Assembly (NCBI GenBank): GCA_041477815.1
Contig: JBGOUV010000009.1
Span: forward strand, 1 to 39,920
Length of the DNA stretch: 39,920 nucleotides
From: JBGOUV01 sp041477815
Lineage (GTDB): Bacteria > Acidobacteriota > Terriglobia > Bryobacterales > JACQDG01
Reading direction: 5' to 3'
Both the position numbers and the translations under genes were made by a program. The notes beneath the pieces are model-generated. The model ran no database searches. It was not told where the DNA came from and saw nothing but the letters and a program-made list of their open reading frames with translations. Below, one piece after another: positions 17,755 to 26,332 of the stretch; within the stretch, counting starts at the first letter, position 1; each line of letters starts with the position of its first letter.

Positions 17755-18587
17755 AGGCGGCCCTGCTATTACTGGCGGCGGGCGTCCAGGCCCAAAGCGG
17801 CGAGGTCATCCCCGAGCTCAAGGAGCTCCAGCGGAAACTTGGCTTCGATCGCACGCACAACTTCGAGCAGCGGCGAGACCAGCAGCGCGCCTTCTATCGC
17901 TGCTACTACACCGGCAAGCTGGAGCTGCCCACCTCCTACGACGGCCTGCACCTGAAGCAGGGGACGGACGGCTGCTCGGTCGACGAGAGCAAATACGACG
18001 TCTTCTACTATCCGGCCGAGGCGGTGGCCAACGGTTCCGCCCCGGTCACCGCCTCGCTGGCCGAAGCGCCGCTCGAGCGGGTGCTGGTGGTGGTCCCGCA
18101 CGAAGACTTCCACGAAAGCCGAGAGGCCCGCCAGGCGCCCCCGTCCCTCGACGAGGCGGGCGCTACGCTGGCAGGTTTCCTCACCGCGGCCGAGTTCGCC
18201 CGGCAGCGTTACGGCGAGACGTCGGAAGTCTACCAGAACTTGTCGCGCGAGCCCGAGTTGTTTCTCCGCAAGGCCGAGATTGTGAACCGGTATCACGCCA
18301 AGCTTAGCGAGTTATATGCTGCGAAGCGCGGCCGGGAAACCGCGCTGGTGCAAAAAGTCAGACTCTTTATCGAGGCCCAGCGCGAATGCGAGGCCATTCA
18401 ACCCGACCCGCGGGCCTTCAACAAGTGCCTCTCCGCTCCCAATAACGCCGGGCTCGCTTTCGACTTCACCTACACCCGGCACTACCCGCGCTTCTACGAG
18501 CTGTACCAGTCCCACGGCCGCCAGATCGGCCCCACGCTGGACGCCCTCCGCCGGGCGGAGTCCTCCAGCACCGCGCCGCGACCGTAA
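17751..18587 (+). CDS. Exported HExxH protein, putative aminopeptidase-like
   Basis: A 278-residue protein with a short signal peptide (MKAALLLLAAGVQA). Residues 117-121 read HEDFH, an HExxH zinc motif, and Glu135 in LDEAGATLAGF could be the third ligand. The layout (HExxH, then an Asp/Glu in a helix with AxLxGF, then helices with RYG and long charged segments) recalls the Pfam family of putative aminopeptidases PF10023, but the match is from memory. It is translationally coupled to the sulfatase (ATGA overlap), so the two likely act together outside the cytoplasm. The exact substrate is unknown. Confidence 0.65.
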   Translation: MKAALLLLAAGVQAQSGEVIPELKELQRKLGFDRTHNFEQRRDQQRAFYRCYYTGKLELPTSYDGLHLKQGTDGCSVDESKYDVFYYPAEAVANGSAPVTASLAEAPLERVLVVVPHEDFHESREARQAPPSLDEAGATLAGFLTAAEFARQRYGETSEVYQNLSREPELFLRKAEIVNRYHAKLSELYAAKRGRETALVQKVRLFIEAQRECEAIQPDPRAFNKCLSAPNNAGLAFDFTYTRHYPRFYELYQSHGRQIGPTLDALRRAESSSTAPRP

Positions 18588-18833
18588 GTGCCGGCGTCGT
18601 CAGATTCGTGCTGAAACCGGCAGAATATTTTTCGCGAGGCGCGTTTGCGCTCATGTTGCTGGGCCTGCGGGGGCAATTCGGCAGTGTCCCCAACTTTTCC
18701 CAAATTGGTCCTGTTTGGTTCCGGCTCGTCCGGGTCAGGGAGCGGATCCCCGATTTGGCCGAACCATCCGCTCCTTCCCGGTCGCGGCTCCGGGTTCCTG
18801 CCGTAATACAAATCTATTAGTACGAAAGCATTA

Positions 18834-18863
18834 TTGTGTTAGCGCCCGCTACCGGACTATATT
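18834..18863 (+). promoter_or_regulatory. Putative promoter of the barrel-tlpA cluster
   Basis: TTGTGT (18834-18839), 18 bases, TATATT (18858-18863), 14 bases before the ATG at 18878. The rest of the 290-bp gap (18588-18833) shows no gene; it contains AT-richer stretches unlike the coding DNA around it. Confidence 0.45.
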
Positions 18864-18877
18864 GATCCACAAGACCA

Positions 18878-19996
18878 ATGACGTCCCGATGGCTCCTCCT
18901 TCTGCCCTCATTCCTGCTGCTGGCTCTCGCTCGCCCCGCGTCGGGCCAGGGTTGAGTGGCGGCCCGGGGCATCGCGCCCGTGCTCGGCGCGCTATGTGAA
19001 TCTCCGCATACGGAGGCCAAAGTATCGGAAGCGGAAAAGGGACCCAGGGTCCTGGACTCGGAACGCATCACCAGCGCGGAGATCAGAGGACGCCAGCCCT
19101 GGGTGGTCACGGTGGGCTACCGCTTCCAGCCTTCCTCCCGGCATTTCGTCGGCACGGTCGAGCAGGTGCAGCGCGAGATCAACAACAACCAGATCCAGAA
19201 CACGTATCACCTGTTCGACATCGCCGTGGAGCGCCGGTTGACGAGGCGGTTCAGCGCCACGGCGAGCCTGCCCGTCCTGTTCGCCTATCGGAATCAGTTA
19301 TACAATCCGCGAGGCGAGTACCGGGTGCGGGGAATCGGAGACATCACCGTGGGGACGCGCGCCTGGATCTTCCGGCCGCCCACGGAGAGCGGCGCCAACA
19401 TCGCGGTGGGCGTCAGCCTGAAGCTGCCCACGGGCATTGCCGGGGCGATGGGAACCGCGACCGACGCGCGCGGGAACACGATCCAGGCGACGGCCGACCA
19501 GTCCATTCAGAGCGGCGACAAAGGGACCGGCTTCGCGCTCGATACCCAGATGTTCAAGCCGTTCCGGTGGAGGACCATGCTCTACTTCAGCGGCTCTTAT
19601 CTGTTCAATCCCCGGGACACCAACGGCATCAGCACGTTCCGCACCGCCCGCGGGGAAGGCGTGATGTCGGTGTCGGACCAGTACCTGGTGCGGGGAGGCA
19701 TCGGCCGCGCCGTGCCCAGGATTCCTGGCCTGGTGGTGACGTTCGGAGGCCGCCTGGAAGGCGTTCCGGTGCGCGATTTGCTCGGGAAAAGCAATGGCTT
19801 CCGGCGCCCCGGGTACGCCATCTCGGGCGACCCGGGATTCCTCTACGCCCGCGGTGGCTACGTCCTCTCCTGCAGTGTCCCTTGGGCCATCGAGCGCAAC
19901 CGGCGCCGCAGCGTGCCCGATATTGCGAGAGGCGCCCACGGCGACGCCGCCTTCGCCGACTACGCTCTTACACTGGGCGTTTCCAGAAGATTCTGA
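18878..19996 (+). pseudogene. Outer-membrane beta-barrel protein interrupted by one in-frame TGA
   Basis: From ATG 18878 the frame gives a clean signal peptide (MTSRWLLLLPSFLLLALARPASG, then QG) and then TGA at 18953-18955. It continues in the same frame as VAARG... for 346 codons to a C-terminal Phe (GVSRRF). The long part is rich in alternating strands (WVVTVGYRFQPS, FSATASLPVLFAY, LVVTFGGRLEGVP) and ends with the aromatic residue typical of outer-membrane proteins. In homologues I recall QGCVAARG at this place, so TGA stands where a Cys codon is expected. Either a nonsense change or sequencing error, or the TGA is read through. A start at GTG 18956 would give a protein with no signal peptide. 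The stop abuts tlpA. Confidence 0.75.
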
Positions 19997-20509
19997 ATGC
20001 GCGCCGGCCTGGCAGCGGCGGTGATCGCCTGGATCGTGGTCTCCGCGACGCCCGCCGGAGCCGTCTCGCTCCAGAAGGAAGCCCGACGCAAACGCGCGCC
20101 GGATTTCGAGCTCCCGGATGGGGAAGGGAAGGCCGTCCGCCTTTCCGCCTACCAGGGCAAGGTAGTGCTGCTCGATTTCTGGGCGACCTGGTGCGCCCCC
20201 TGCAAAGCCTCCATGCCCTGGATGAACGAGCTATCGAAGAAGTACGCCGGCGACGGCCTGGTGGTGATCGGCATTTCCATGGACGCCGACGGCTGGCAGG
20301 TCGTCAAGCCGTTCGTCGAGAAGATGCAGATCAGCTATCCGATTCTGCTGGGCACTCCCCGCGTCGGGTATCTGTACGGCGACGTGGACTCGCTGCCGCT
20401 GGCCTTCTTTGTGGACCGGTCCCAGCGCGTCGCCGGCATCCACCTCGGCGCGGCGAGCCGAAAGGACTTCGAGAAGACCATCCGGCTCCTTCTCGACGCC
20501 CCCGAGTAG
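19997..20509 (+). CDS. TlpA-type periplasmic thioredoxin
   Basis: A 170-residue thiol-disulfide protein. It has a signal peptide (about 1-22), then a thioredoxin fold with KVVLLDFWATWCAPC, active-site pair Cys66 and Cys69 (CAPC), and the cis-Pro region LPLAFFVDR. TlpA/ResA-type proteins reduce disulfides outside the cytoplasm, often for cytochrome c or copper-site assembly. It starts one base after the barrel gene stop, so they are co-transcribed; a barrel with Cys residues could be its partner, but that is speculation. Its stop codon lies in the loop of a terminator-like hairpin. Confidence 0.92.
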   Translation: MRAGLAAAVIAWIVVSATPAGAVSLQKEARRKRAPDFELPDGEGKAVRLSAYQGKVVLLDFWATWCAPCKASMPWMNELSKKYAGDGLVVIGISMDADGWQVVKPFVEKMQISYPILLGTPRVGYLYGDVDSLPLAFFVDRSQRVAGIHLGAASRKDFEKTIRLLLDAPE

Positions 20510-20516
20510 GGGCGTC
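20495..20516 (+). terminator. Terminator-like hairpin at the tlpA stop
   Basis: GACGCCCC (20495-20502) and GGGGCGTC (20509-20516) form a perfect 8-bp GC-rich stem with loop CGAGTA, followed by TTGGTTTAT. The tlpA stop TAG is split between loop and stem. A TATACT box (20523-20528) follows directly and could start transcription of the next gene, ten bases before its ATG. Confidence 0.55.
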
Positions 20517-20538
20517 TTGGTTTATACTGAACTCAACC

Positions 20539-20994
20539 ATGAAACACGTGTCCTTATTCGTTCTGCTGGCTGTGGCCGCCTGCGCCGGAGAGCTCAAACT
20601 GGGCAAGTCTCTGCAGTTGCCCCAGCCGACGCCCATTGACCAGCTCGCCGCCCAGCCCGATAAGTACGCGGGCAAGACCGTGCAGGTGCAGGGGAAGGTC
20701 ACCGAGGTCTGCCAGATGATGGGCTGCTGGATGCAGTTGGTCGATCCGGCCTCCGGCCAGTCCGTGCGGATCAAAGTGAACGACGGCGAGCTTGCCTTTC
20801 CCAAGGACGCCGCCGGCCGCCGGGCTACGGCCGAAGGGAAGTTCACCAAGATCTCTCTGACCAAGGAGCAGACCCTCGCTCAAGCTAAACACGAGGCCGA
20901 GGAACAGGGCCGTCCCTTCAAACCCGAGAAATTCAAAGGACCGGCGGTCTACTACCAGATTCAAGGGACCGGAGCTGTATTGGAGACGCCATGA
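20539..20994 (+). CDS. DUF4920-type exported (lipo)protein
   Basis: A 151-residue protein. VLLAVAAC (Cys15) fits a lipobox, so it is probably a lipoprotein. The body reads as an OB-fold: KYAGKTVQVQGKVTEVCQMMGCW, QSVRIKVNDGELAFPKD, GRRATAEGKFTKI. The Cys-x4-Cys-Trp-Met element (VCQMMGCWM) is characteristic of DUF4920 proteins and could bind a metal such as copper or act in redox. It follows tlpA after a hairpin and overlaps the next gene by four bases (ATGA). The context with a thioredoxin supports a metal or redox role but does not prove it. Confidence 0.8.
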   Translation: MKHVSLFVLLAVAACAGELKLGKSLQLPQPTPIDQLAAQPDKYAGKTVQVQGKVTEVCQMMGCWMQLVDPASGQSVRIKVNDGELAFPKDAAGRRATAEGKFTKISLTKEQTLAQAKHEAEEQGRPFKPEKFKGPAVYYQIQGTGAVLETP

Positions 20995-22268
20995 CCAGAC
21001 GTAATTTTGTAGCCGCTACGGCGGGCACGGCGCTGGCCGCCGCCCCTGGCTCCGGAGACAAGCTGGCGATCGCCGGCGGAACCCCGGTGCGACGGCAGCC
21101 GTTTCCCTCCTGGCCGCTGATCCGGGAGAACGACGAGCGCGCCTGGACCGAGGTCCTGCGCCAAGGGCGCTGGAACCGTCTGAACGGCCGCTACGCGAAA
21201 CAGTTCGAGGAGACCTGGGCCGCGACCCTGGGAGCGAAGCACTGTCTGGCCACGGCCAACGGCACCTCCGCCCTGCTCACCGCCCTGAATGCCCTGGAGG
21301 TCGGGCCGGGCGACGAGGTGATCGTGCCGCCCTATACCTTCGTCGCCACCATCAATGTCGTGCTGATGCAACACGCGCTCCCCGTGTTCGTCGACAGCGA
21401 CCGCGAGACCTTCCAGATCGACGCCCGCAAGATCGAGGCCGCCATCACGCCGCGCACCCGCTGTCTCCTTCCCGTCCACATGGCGGGCGCGGCGGCCGAC
21501 CTCGACACGATCCTGGCCGTGGCCAAGAAGCGCCGCCTGCCCGTGATCGAGGACGCCTGCCAGGCCCACCTGGGCGAGTGGCGCGGCAAGAAGCTTAGCA
21601 CCCTGGGCGATCTGGGCTGCTTCAGCTTCCAGGCCTCCAAGAATCTCAACTCCGGGGAGGGCGGGGCGCTCCTCACCAACCGGCGGGACCTCTACGACCG
21701 CTCCTGGGCCTTCCACAACAACGGCAACGGTACACTTAAGACCAACGGCTGCAACCTGCGCATCACCGAGTTCCAGGCGGCGCTGCTGCTCACCCAGCTC
21801 GCCCGCGTGGAGGAGCAGTCCAAGGTCCGCGAGCAAAACGCCGCCTACCTCACGTCCATGCTCCAAGAGATCCCCGGCATCGCCCCGGCGAAAATGTACG
21901 AGGGCTGCACCCGCAGCGCTCATCACCTCTACATGTTTCGCTACGACCCGGCCGGCTTCGCCAACGCCCCCCGCAAGAAGTTCCTCGCCGCCATGAAGGC
22001 CGAAGGCATCCCCTGCTCCGCCGGCTACTCGCCCCTGAACAAAGAGGAGTTCCTGACCAACACCCTCCACTCCCGCGCCTACCGGACGATCTACACGGCT
22101 TCACAGCTCGACGAGTACCGCGAGCGGAACCACTGTCCGGAAAACGACAAACTGTGCGAGGAAGGCGTCTGGCTGACGCAGACCATGCTGCTCGGCTCGC
22201 GTCAGGACATGGAGCAGATCGCCGAGGCGGTGCGGAAGATCCAGCGGCAGGCGGCGGCGCTGGGCTAA
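20991..22268 (+). CDS. DegT/DnrJ/EryC1-family PLP enzyme with Tat-like leader
   Basis: A 425-residue fold-type I aminotransferase. TANGTSALLTALNAL, PPYTFVATINVVL, VIEDACQAHLGEW and SFQASKNLNSGEGGAL are the family motifs; Lys217 is the residue that would hold PLP. Family members transaminate sugars or related keto compounds. The N-terminus MTRRNFVAATAGTALAAAPG is an RR-containing, Ala-rich leader typical of the Tat route, so the enzyme is likely exported folded with its cofactor, which is unusual for a PLP enzyme. It is coupled to the DUF4920 gene by ATGA. Substrate unknown. Confidence 0.9.
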   Translation: MTRRNFVAATAGTALAAAPGSGDKLAIAGGTPVRRQPFPSWPLIRENDERAWTEVLRQGRWNRLNGRYAKQFEETWAATLGAKHCLATANGTSALLTALNALEVGPGDEVIVPPYTFVATINVVLMQHALPVFVDSDRETFQIDARKIEAAITPRTRCLLPVHMAGAAADLDTILAVAKKRRLPVIEDACQAHLGEWRGKKLSTLGDLGCFSFQASKNLNSGEGGALLTNRRDLYDRSWAFHNNGNGTLKTNGCNLRITEFQAALLLTQLARVEEQSKVREQNAAYLTSMLQEIPGIAPAKMYEGCTRSAHHLYMFRYDPAGFANAPRKKFLAAMKAEGIPCSAGYSPLNKEEFLTNTLHSRAYRTIYTASQLDEYRERNHCPENDKLCEEGVWLTQTMLLGSRQDMEQIAEAVRKIQRQAAALG

Positions 22269-22496
22269 AGATGACGGCGCCGGCGCGGCAGGTCCATGTA
22301 CTCCTCGCCGCTCCTCGAGCAGTGTTATGAATGCGTCGAGTTCGTTGGGCGGGCAGCAGCGTTCGAGCGCCTCAAACTCGTGATACCAGAGCCCCGCCTC
22401 CTGGTAAACACGGGTCTCAACTGAACTGCGGCGCCACGAAAGACAGTTCAGGTTACCGCAGGGGAGGGGGCGGGCTACCCACGCCAACAGGAAGCA
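22269..22496. other. Gap with a possible gene remnant
   Basis: No convincing gene. On the minus strand about 22300-22440 reads as ...QEAGLWYHEFEALERCC and ELDAFITLLEERR, which looks protein-like but has no start or family I recognise and runs into the aminotransferase end. It may be a decayed fragment. Confidence 0.25.
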
Positions 22497-23393
22497 TTAC
22501 CCTGGAAACTTGTACAACCGGTGCGCCGTCCGGCCCAGTATCCACTCCTTATCCTCGGCGGTGAAGAACGGGATAATCTCCTTCATGATGAGCAGCTCGT
22601 AGAAATTGGCCCAGACCAGGCGGCGGGGGCCGAAGCGGTCGTAGACCCGGCGCAGGAAGGGCCAGACGTCGCGGAAGGGGAGCTGCTTGGTCTTCGAGGG
22701 ATTGTGGAGAGAAGTGCGGACGTAGACGTTGGGGAAGCGGGCCAGGTCCAGCAGGGGACCGAAGCCTTTCTCGTCCGGGGCGGCGATGTCGATCATGGCC
22801 AGGTGATCGATCACCACGTTGACGCCGGGGAAGCGCTGCGCCATGTCGGCTACCTGGCCGACCTGGTGGGGCGCCAGGAAAATATTGAAAGTTGCGCCCA
22901 GGGTTTCGGCCTTTTTCCAGAGAGGATAGCTGCTGGGATCGTTGAACCACCTCACGTCGCGGTCGTAGATGGGGCTGAGACGCAGGCCTATCAGGCCGTC
23001 CTCCTTGATGAGCCGCTCCAGGCGAGAGGCGTTCTCCGGGTCGGCCGGGGGATGGAGGCGGTAGCCCACCAGCAGGCCGATGGCGGCGAACTTTCCGGGG
23101 TAGGTCTTGACACAGTAGCTGGCGTAGGTATTGTTGCGGCCGTAGTAGCAGACGTGGGAGATGACCAGGTGGTCCACCTGGTAGCTGCGCATTTCGCCCA
23201 GCAGGTACTCGGCGGAGTACTCGTGCTTGGGGAGGTTGCTGGGGCAACTGGCGATGGCCGGGTCGAGGCGGAAGCGGGGGTCATGCACCACCCAGGCGTG
23301 CTCGGCGCCGTTTACCACGGGGGGGCGGGGAGGAGGAGCCGGGGCTGCGGTTGCGGCTGCTGTTACGGATAAGAGAAGATTGCGCCGGGTCAT
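22497..23393 (-). CDS. Exported amidohydrolase-fold (amidohydrolase_2) protein, possibly without metal site
   Basis: A 298-residue TIM-barrel protein with a Tat-like leader (MTRRNLLLSVTAAATAA). The body matches COG2159/PF04909: VNGAEHAWVVHDPRF, DHLVISHVCYYGRNN, GLIGLRLSP, VVIDHLAMIDI and RRLVWANFYELL. In active members the first motif is HxH and the last is GSDxP; here they read HAW and ANFYE, so two metal or catalytic positions appear changed. It may bind rather than hydrolyse its ligand. The ATG overlaps the response-regulator stop by four bases, so both come from one mRNA. Confidence 0.8.
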   Translation of the reverse strand: MTRRNLLLSVTAAATAAPAPPPRPPVVNGAEHAWVVHDPRFRLDPAIASCPSNLPKHEYSAEYLLGEMRSYQVDHLVISHVCYYGRNNTYASYCVKTYPGKFAAIGLLVGYRLHPPADPENASRLERLIKEDGLIGLRLSPIYDRDVRWFNDPSSYPLWKKAETLGATFNIFLAPHQVGQVADMAQRFPGVNVVIDHLAMIDIAAPDEKGFGPLLDLARFPNVYVRTSLHNPSKTKQLPFRDVWPFLRRVYDRFGPRRLVWANFYELLIMKEIIPFFTAEDKEWILGRTAHRLYKFPG

Positions 23394-24157
23394 AGTTTTA
23401 AGAGTTCCCGGAGGCGGCGGGTCTGGGCGCGGCTTACCGGGATCTCCGTGTGTTTTTTGTCGTCCATGCGGAGCTGGTAGCTGGACTTGAACCAGGGCAC
23501 CACCTCCTTAATCCTGTTGATATTCACTAGATAAGACCGATGGACGCGCCAGAAGGCGCCCGGATCGAGGACCGATTGCAGCTCCTCGATGGTCCGGTAG
23601 GTGGCCAGTCCCTCCACCACGGTGGTCACGATGGTGATCAGGCCGTCGTCGATGGTGGCGTAGATGACGTCGTCGGCGTCCACCAGGAACAGGCGGTTGG
23701 CCTGCTTGACCAGGAGCTTGGTGCGCCCGCCCGGGCGGGGCGGAATGTCGCCCAGCGCCTTCTCCAGCCTGGCTTGGCCGGAGGCGCGGGTCTCCACCAG
23801 CTTGTGCACCCGGTCGAGCGAGACCCGCAGCCGGGACTTCTCCACCGGCTTCAGCAGGTAATCGACCGCGTTCACCTCGAAAGCCTGTACAGCATACTGA
23901 TCATAGGCTGTGACGAAGATGAAGTGCGGCAGGCGGACGCCCGAGGCAAGCAGGTTGCGGACCAGGCTGAGGCCGTCCAGACCGGGCATCTGGACGTCCA
24001 GCAGAACCAGGTCGGGGTCGTGGTGCTGGATCGCTTCCAGGGCCTCCAGCCCGTTGGCCGCCGTGCCCAGGATGTCCACGTCGGGACATTCCCGCAACAG
24101 GTAGCAGAGCTCTTCGCGGGCCAGGTGTTCGTCGTCCACCACTAACGTGGCCAGCAT
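23390..24157 (-). CDS. LytTR-family response regulator
   Basis: A 255-residue regulator. The receiver domain (1-120) has the acidic pair Asp8/Asp9, the phospho-acceptor Asp54 (LLDVQMPG) and a conserved Lys near 104 (DYLLKPV). The LytTR DNA-binding domain (about 150-250) has the usual ending FWRVHRSYLVNINRIKEV and DKKHTEIPVSRAQTRRLRELL. The start at 24157 (MLATLVVDDE) is preferred over 24184 because AGGTGG lies eight bases upstream and receiver domains begin just before VDDE. No sensor kinase is near. It is the first gene of an operon with the amidohydrolase-fold protein and divergent from the gene at 24200. Confidence 0.92.
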   Translation of the reverse strand: MLATLVVDDEHLAREELCYLLRECPDVDILGTAANGLEALEAIQHHDPDLVLLDVQMPGLDGLSLVRNLLASGVRLPHFIFVTAYDQYAVQAFEVNAVDYLLKPVEKSRLRVSLDRVHKLVETRASGQARLEKALGDIPPRPGGRTKLLVKQANRLFLVDADDVIYATIDDGLITIVTTVVEGLATYRTIEELQSVLDPGAFWRVHRSYLVNINRIKEVVPWFKSSYQLRMDDKKHTEIPVSRAQTRRLRELLKL

Positions 24158-24199
24158 GGAGGCGGCCACCTGCTTATCCGGCATCAGGGGCAGTATATC

Positions 24200-26098
24200 A
24201 TGTGTAGAATGCTCTCCTTCCGGGCGGCGGTGGCGCTGGCGGCCTTTTTGGGGTTCTCGCTGCAGCCGCTGGTGGCGCGACGGCTGCTGCCCTGGTTCGG
24301 CGGCGTGCCGGCGGTGTGGACCGCGTGCCTGCTGTTCTTCCAGGCCATGCTCCTGGCCGGATACGCTTACGCCCACGTGCTGGCGGCGCGGCCGCGTCCG
24401 TGGCTGCACCGGGGGCTGCTGCTGGCTTCACTTGTTTTTCTGCCGCTGGGGCCGGAGCGGCCGGTGTCGCTCGAGCCTCCCACGTTGCGGATTCTTTGGC
24501 TGCTGGTCCGCACCGTCGGGTTGCCGTATCTGTTGCTGGCCGCCACCAGCCCGCTGCTGCAGCGCTGGGCGCCGACTGGGACGCCGTACCGGCTCTACGC
24601 CTGGTCGAACGCCGCGGCGCTGCTGGCGCTGGTGGCCTATCCGTTCGCTCTGGAGCCGGTGCTCACCGTGGCCACGCAGATGCGGTGGTGGTCGGTGGTC
24701 TACGTGGTGTTTGTAGCAGTGGCTTGGTCGACGCCGCGGCCGGTGGAGCAAGAAAGCGCTGCCGCCCGGCCGCCGCTGGCTTCGCTGGCGGGTTGGGCTC
24801 TGCTGGCCGCCGCGCCGTCGGCGTTGCTGCTGGCCACTACCAATCAATTATGTCTAGAAGTGACGGCGACGCCGTTTCTCTGGATGGCGCCGCTGTCACT
24901 TTATCTCTTAAGCTGGATCCTGACCTTCGAGCGGGACCGGTGGTATCACCGGACCGGGTTCGCCGTACTGGCCGGGGTAGCGGCGCCGGCGGCGGCAGGG
25001 GTTCTGGTGCTGGGCCCGGAGGCGCCGTTGTGGTCGCACGTGGTGATCGACTCGCTGGCCCTATTGGCGGGCGCGGTACTCTGCCACGGGGAGCTGGCGC
25101 GGTCCCGGCCGGATCCCCGACATCTCACCTGGTTCTACCTGGCCGCCGCCGCCGGCGGAGCGCTGGGCGGGGCCTGGGTGGGCGCCGTGGCTCCGCGGGT
25201 GTTTCTCTCGTACACGGAATTTCCGATCGCCTTGGCGGCCTGCGCCGGAGCCGCCAGCGCCGCCTGGCTCCGCGTCCGCTATCGGCCGCCGCTGGTCGCC
25301 TGGGCCGCGTTGTTTACAGCGGTACTGACGCCGCTGGCCACCTTGGCCGACCAGCCTGGAGGCGATCGGCTGGCCGCCCGGCGCAATTTTTACGGCATCC
25401 TGCGGGTGACCGAGCGCGGGGACCGCCGCGTGCTCAATCACGGCCAGGTCATACACGGATCGCAGTTCGTCGCCGGGAAGAAACGGTCCTGGCCGACTAC
25501 CTACTACGGGCGCGAGAGCGCCGTGGGCCAAGTGTTGGCCCGCCGGCATCCGCAGCGCGTGGGCGTGATCGGGCTGGGAACGGGGACGCTGGCAGCCTAC
25601 GGTCGCGCCGGCGACGTATTTCGCTTTTACGAGATTAATCCTGCGGTCGTCGAGCTGGCCCGCCGGTACTTTACTTTTCTGGTCGACTCCCCGGCCACGA
25701 TTGAAGTGGCCCTGGGAGACGCCCGGCTGGTGCTGGAGCGCGAGCAGTCGCAACAATTCGACATCCTGGTGGTGGACGCGTTTTCGAGTGACGCGATCCC
25801 GGCGCATCTCCTCACCGCCGAATGCGCGGCCGTGTATCGACGCCATTTGCGTCCGGAGGGGCTGCTGTTGCTGCACATCTCCAATCAAGCGCTGGATTTG
25901 TGGCCGGTCGCCCGAGGACTGGCGGCGCGACTGGGCTGGCCGGCCCGGCGCGTCATCACGCCCGGTGACGACACCCAAGGCACCAACCGCGCCGTCTGGG
26001 CGGTGATGCCGTCGTCACCGCCGGCCGCCGCCGAGCCGGCGCCGGTGGTGTGGACCGACGACTTTGTCAGTCTATGGTCGGTTCGCGTCAGAAGGTGA
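24200..26098 (+). CDS. Membrane protein fused to spermidine-synthase-like domain
   Basis: A 632-residue fusion. Residues 1 to about 400 hold many hydrophobic helices (FRAAVALAAFLGFSLQPLV, TACLLFFQAMLLAGYAYAHV, LAACAGAASAAWL). From about 405 comes a Rossmann methyltransferase-like domain of the spermidine synthase type: GVIGLGTGTLAAYG binds the nucleotide-like donor, FRFYEINPAVVELA, GDARLVLE, and DILVVDAFSSDAIPAHLLT with the catalytic-Asp position. Such MFS/SpeE fusions are widespread and mostly uncharacterised; polyamine making or aminopropyl transfer is not certain. Start at 24200 or Met4 (24209). Only 42 bases separate it from the divergent response regulator, which may control it. Confidence 0.88.
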   Translation: MCRMLSFRAAVALAAFLGFSLQPLVARRLLPWFGGVPAVWTACLLFFQAMLLAGYAYAHVLAARPRPWLHRGLLLASLVFLPLGPERPVSLEPPTLRILWLLVRTVGLPYLLLAATSPLLQRWAPTGTPYRLYAWSNAAALLALVAYPFALEPVLTVATQMRWWSVVYVVFVAVAWSTPRPVEQESAAARPPLASLAGWALLAAAPSALLLATTNQLCLEVTATPFLWMAPLSLYLLSWILTFERDRWYHRTGFAVLAGVAAPAAAGVLVLGPEAPLWSHVVIDSLALLAGAVLCHGELARSRPDPRHLTWFYLAAAAGGALGGAWVGAVAPRVFLSYTEFPIALAACAGAASAAWLRVRYRPPLVAWAALFTAVLTPLATLADQPGGDRLAARRNFYGILRVTERGDRRVLNHGQVIHGSQFVAGKKRSWPTTYYGRESAVGQVLARRHPQRVGVIGLGTGTLAAYGRAGDVFRFYEINPAVVELARRYFTFLVDSPATIEVALGDARLVLEREQSQQFDILVVDAFSSDAIPAHLLTAECAAVYRRHLRPEGLLLLHISNQALDLWPVARGLAARLGWPARRVITPGDDTQGTNRAVWAVMPSSPPAAAEPAPVVWTDDFVSLWSVRVRR

Positions 26099-26332
26099 AG
26101 CGCCAGCCGAGCTATCCAGGGCCAACTGGGAATCCGCGCTGTATTGCTACCTTCTCCGAGGACAGTCTCCTCTATCCTTCCGCAGCCAGCCGGCCACCGA
26201 GTGGGGAGTCTCAATGGGGGGGGCAAGTCCAGTCGCCGATATCGCGGGAGTGCGGACCCGGATGGGGCCAGGACCCGAATTGAACGGCAGGGAACGCTGG
26301 TCAGGCCGCGTGAAAAGCGTTAGCATAGTCTC

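Noticed and set aside
18953..18994. Bacterial SECIS element after the barrel TGA
   Set aside because: A CGGG/CCCG stem with a G-starting loop exists 14 bases after the TGA, but it is short, slightly too close, and such stems are common in this GC-rich DNA, so it is not used as evidence.
22101..22487. Minus-strand frame with ELDAFITLLEERR
   Set aside because: Part looks protein-like, but half lies antisense to the aminotransferase and no family is recognised; noted only as a possible remnant.
26099..26332. Frame staying open past the TGA of the spermidine-synthase-like gene
   Set aside because: The third positions after the stop are not coding-like and FVSLWSVRVRR is a natural family ending, so this is not counted among the TGA read-through candidates.
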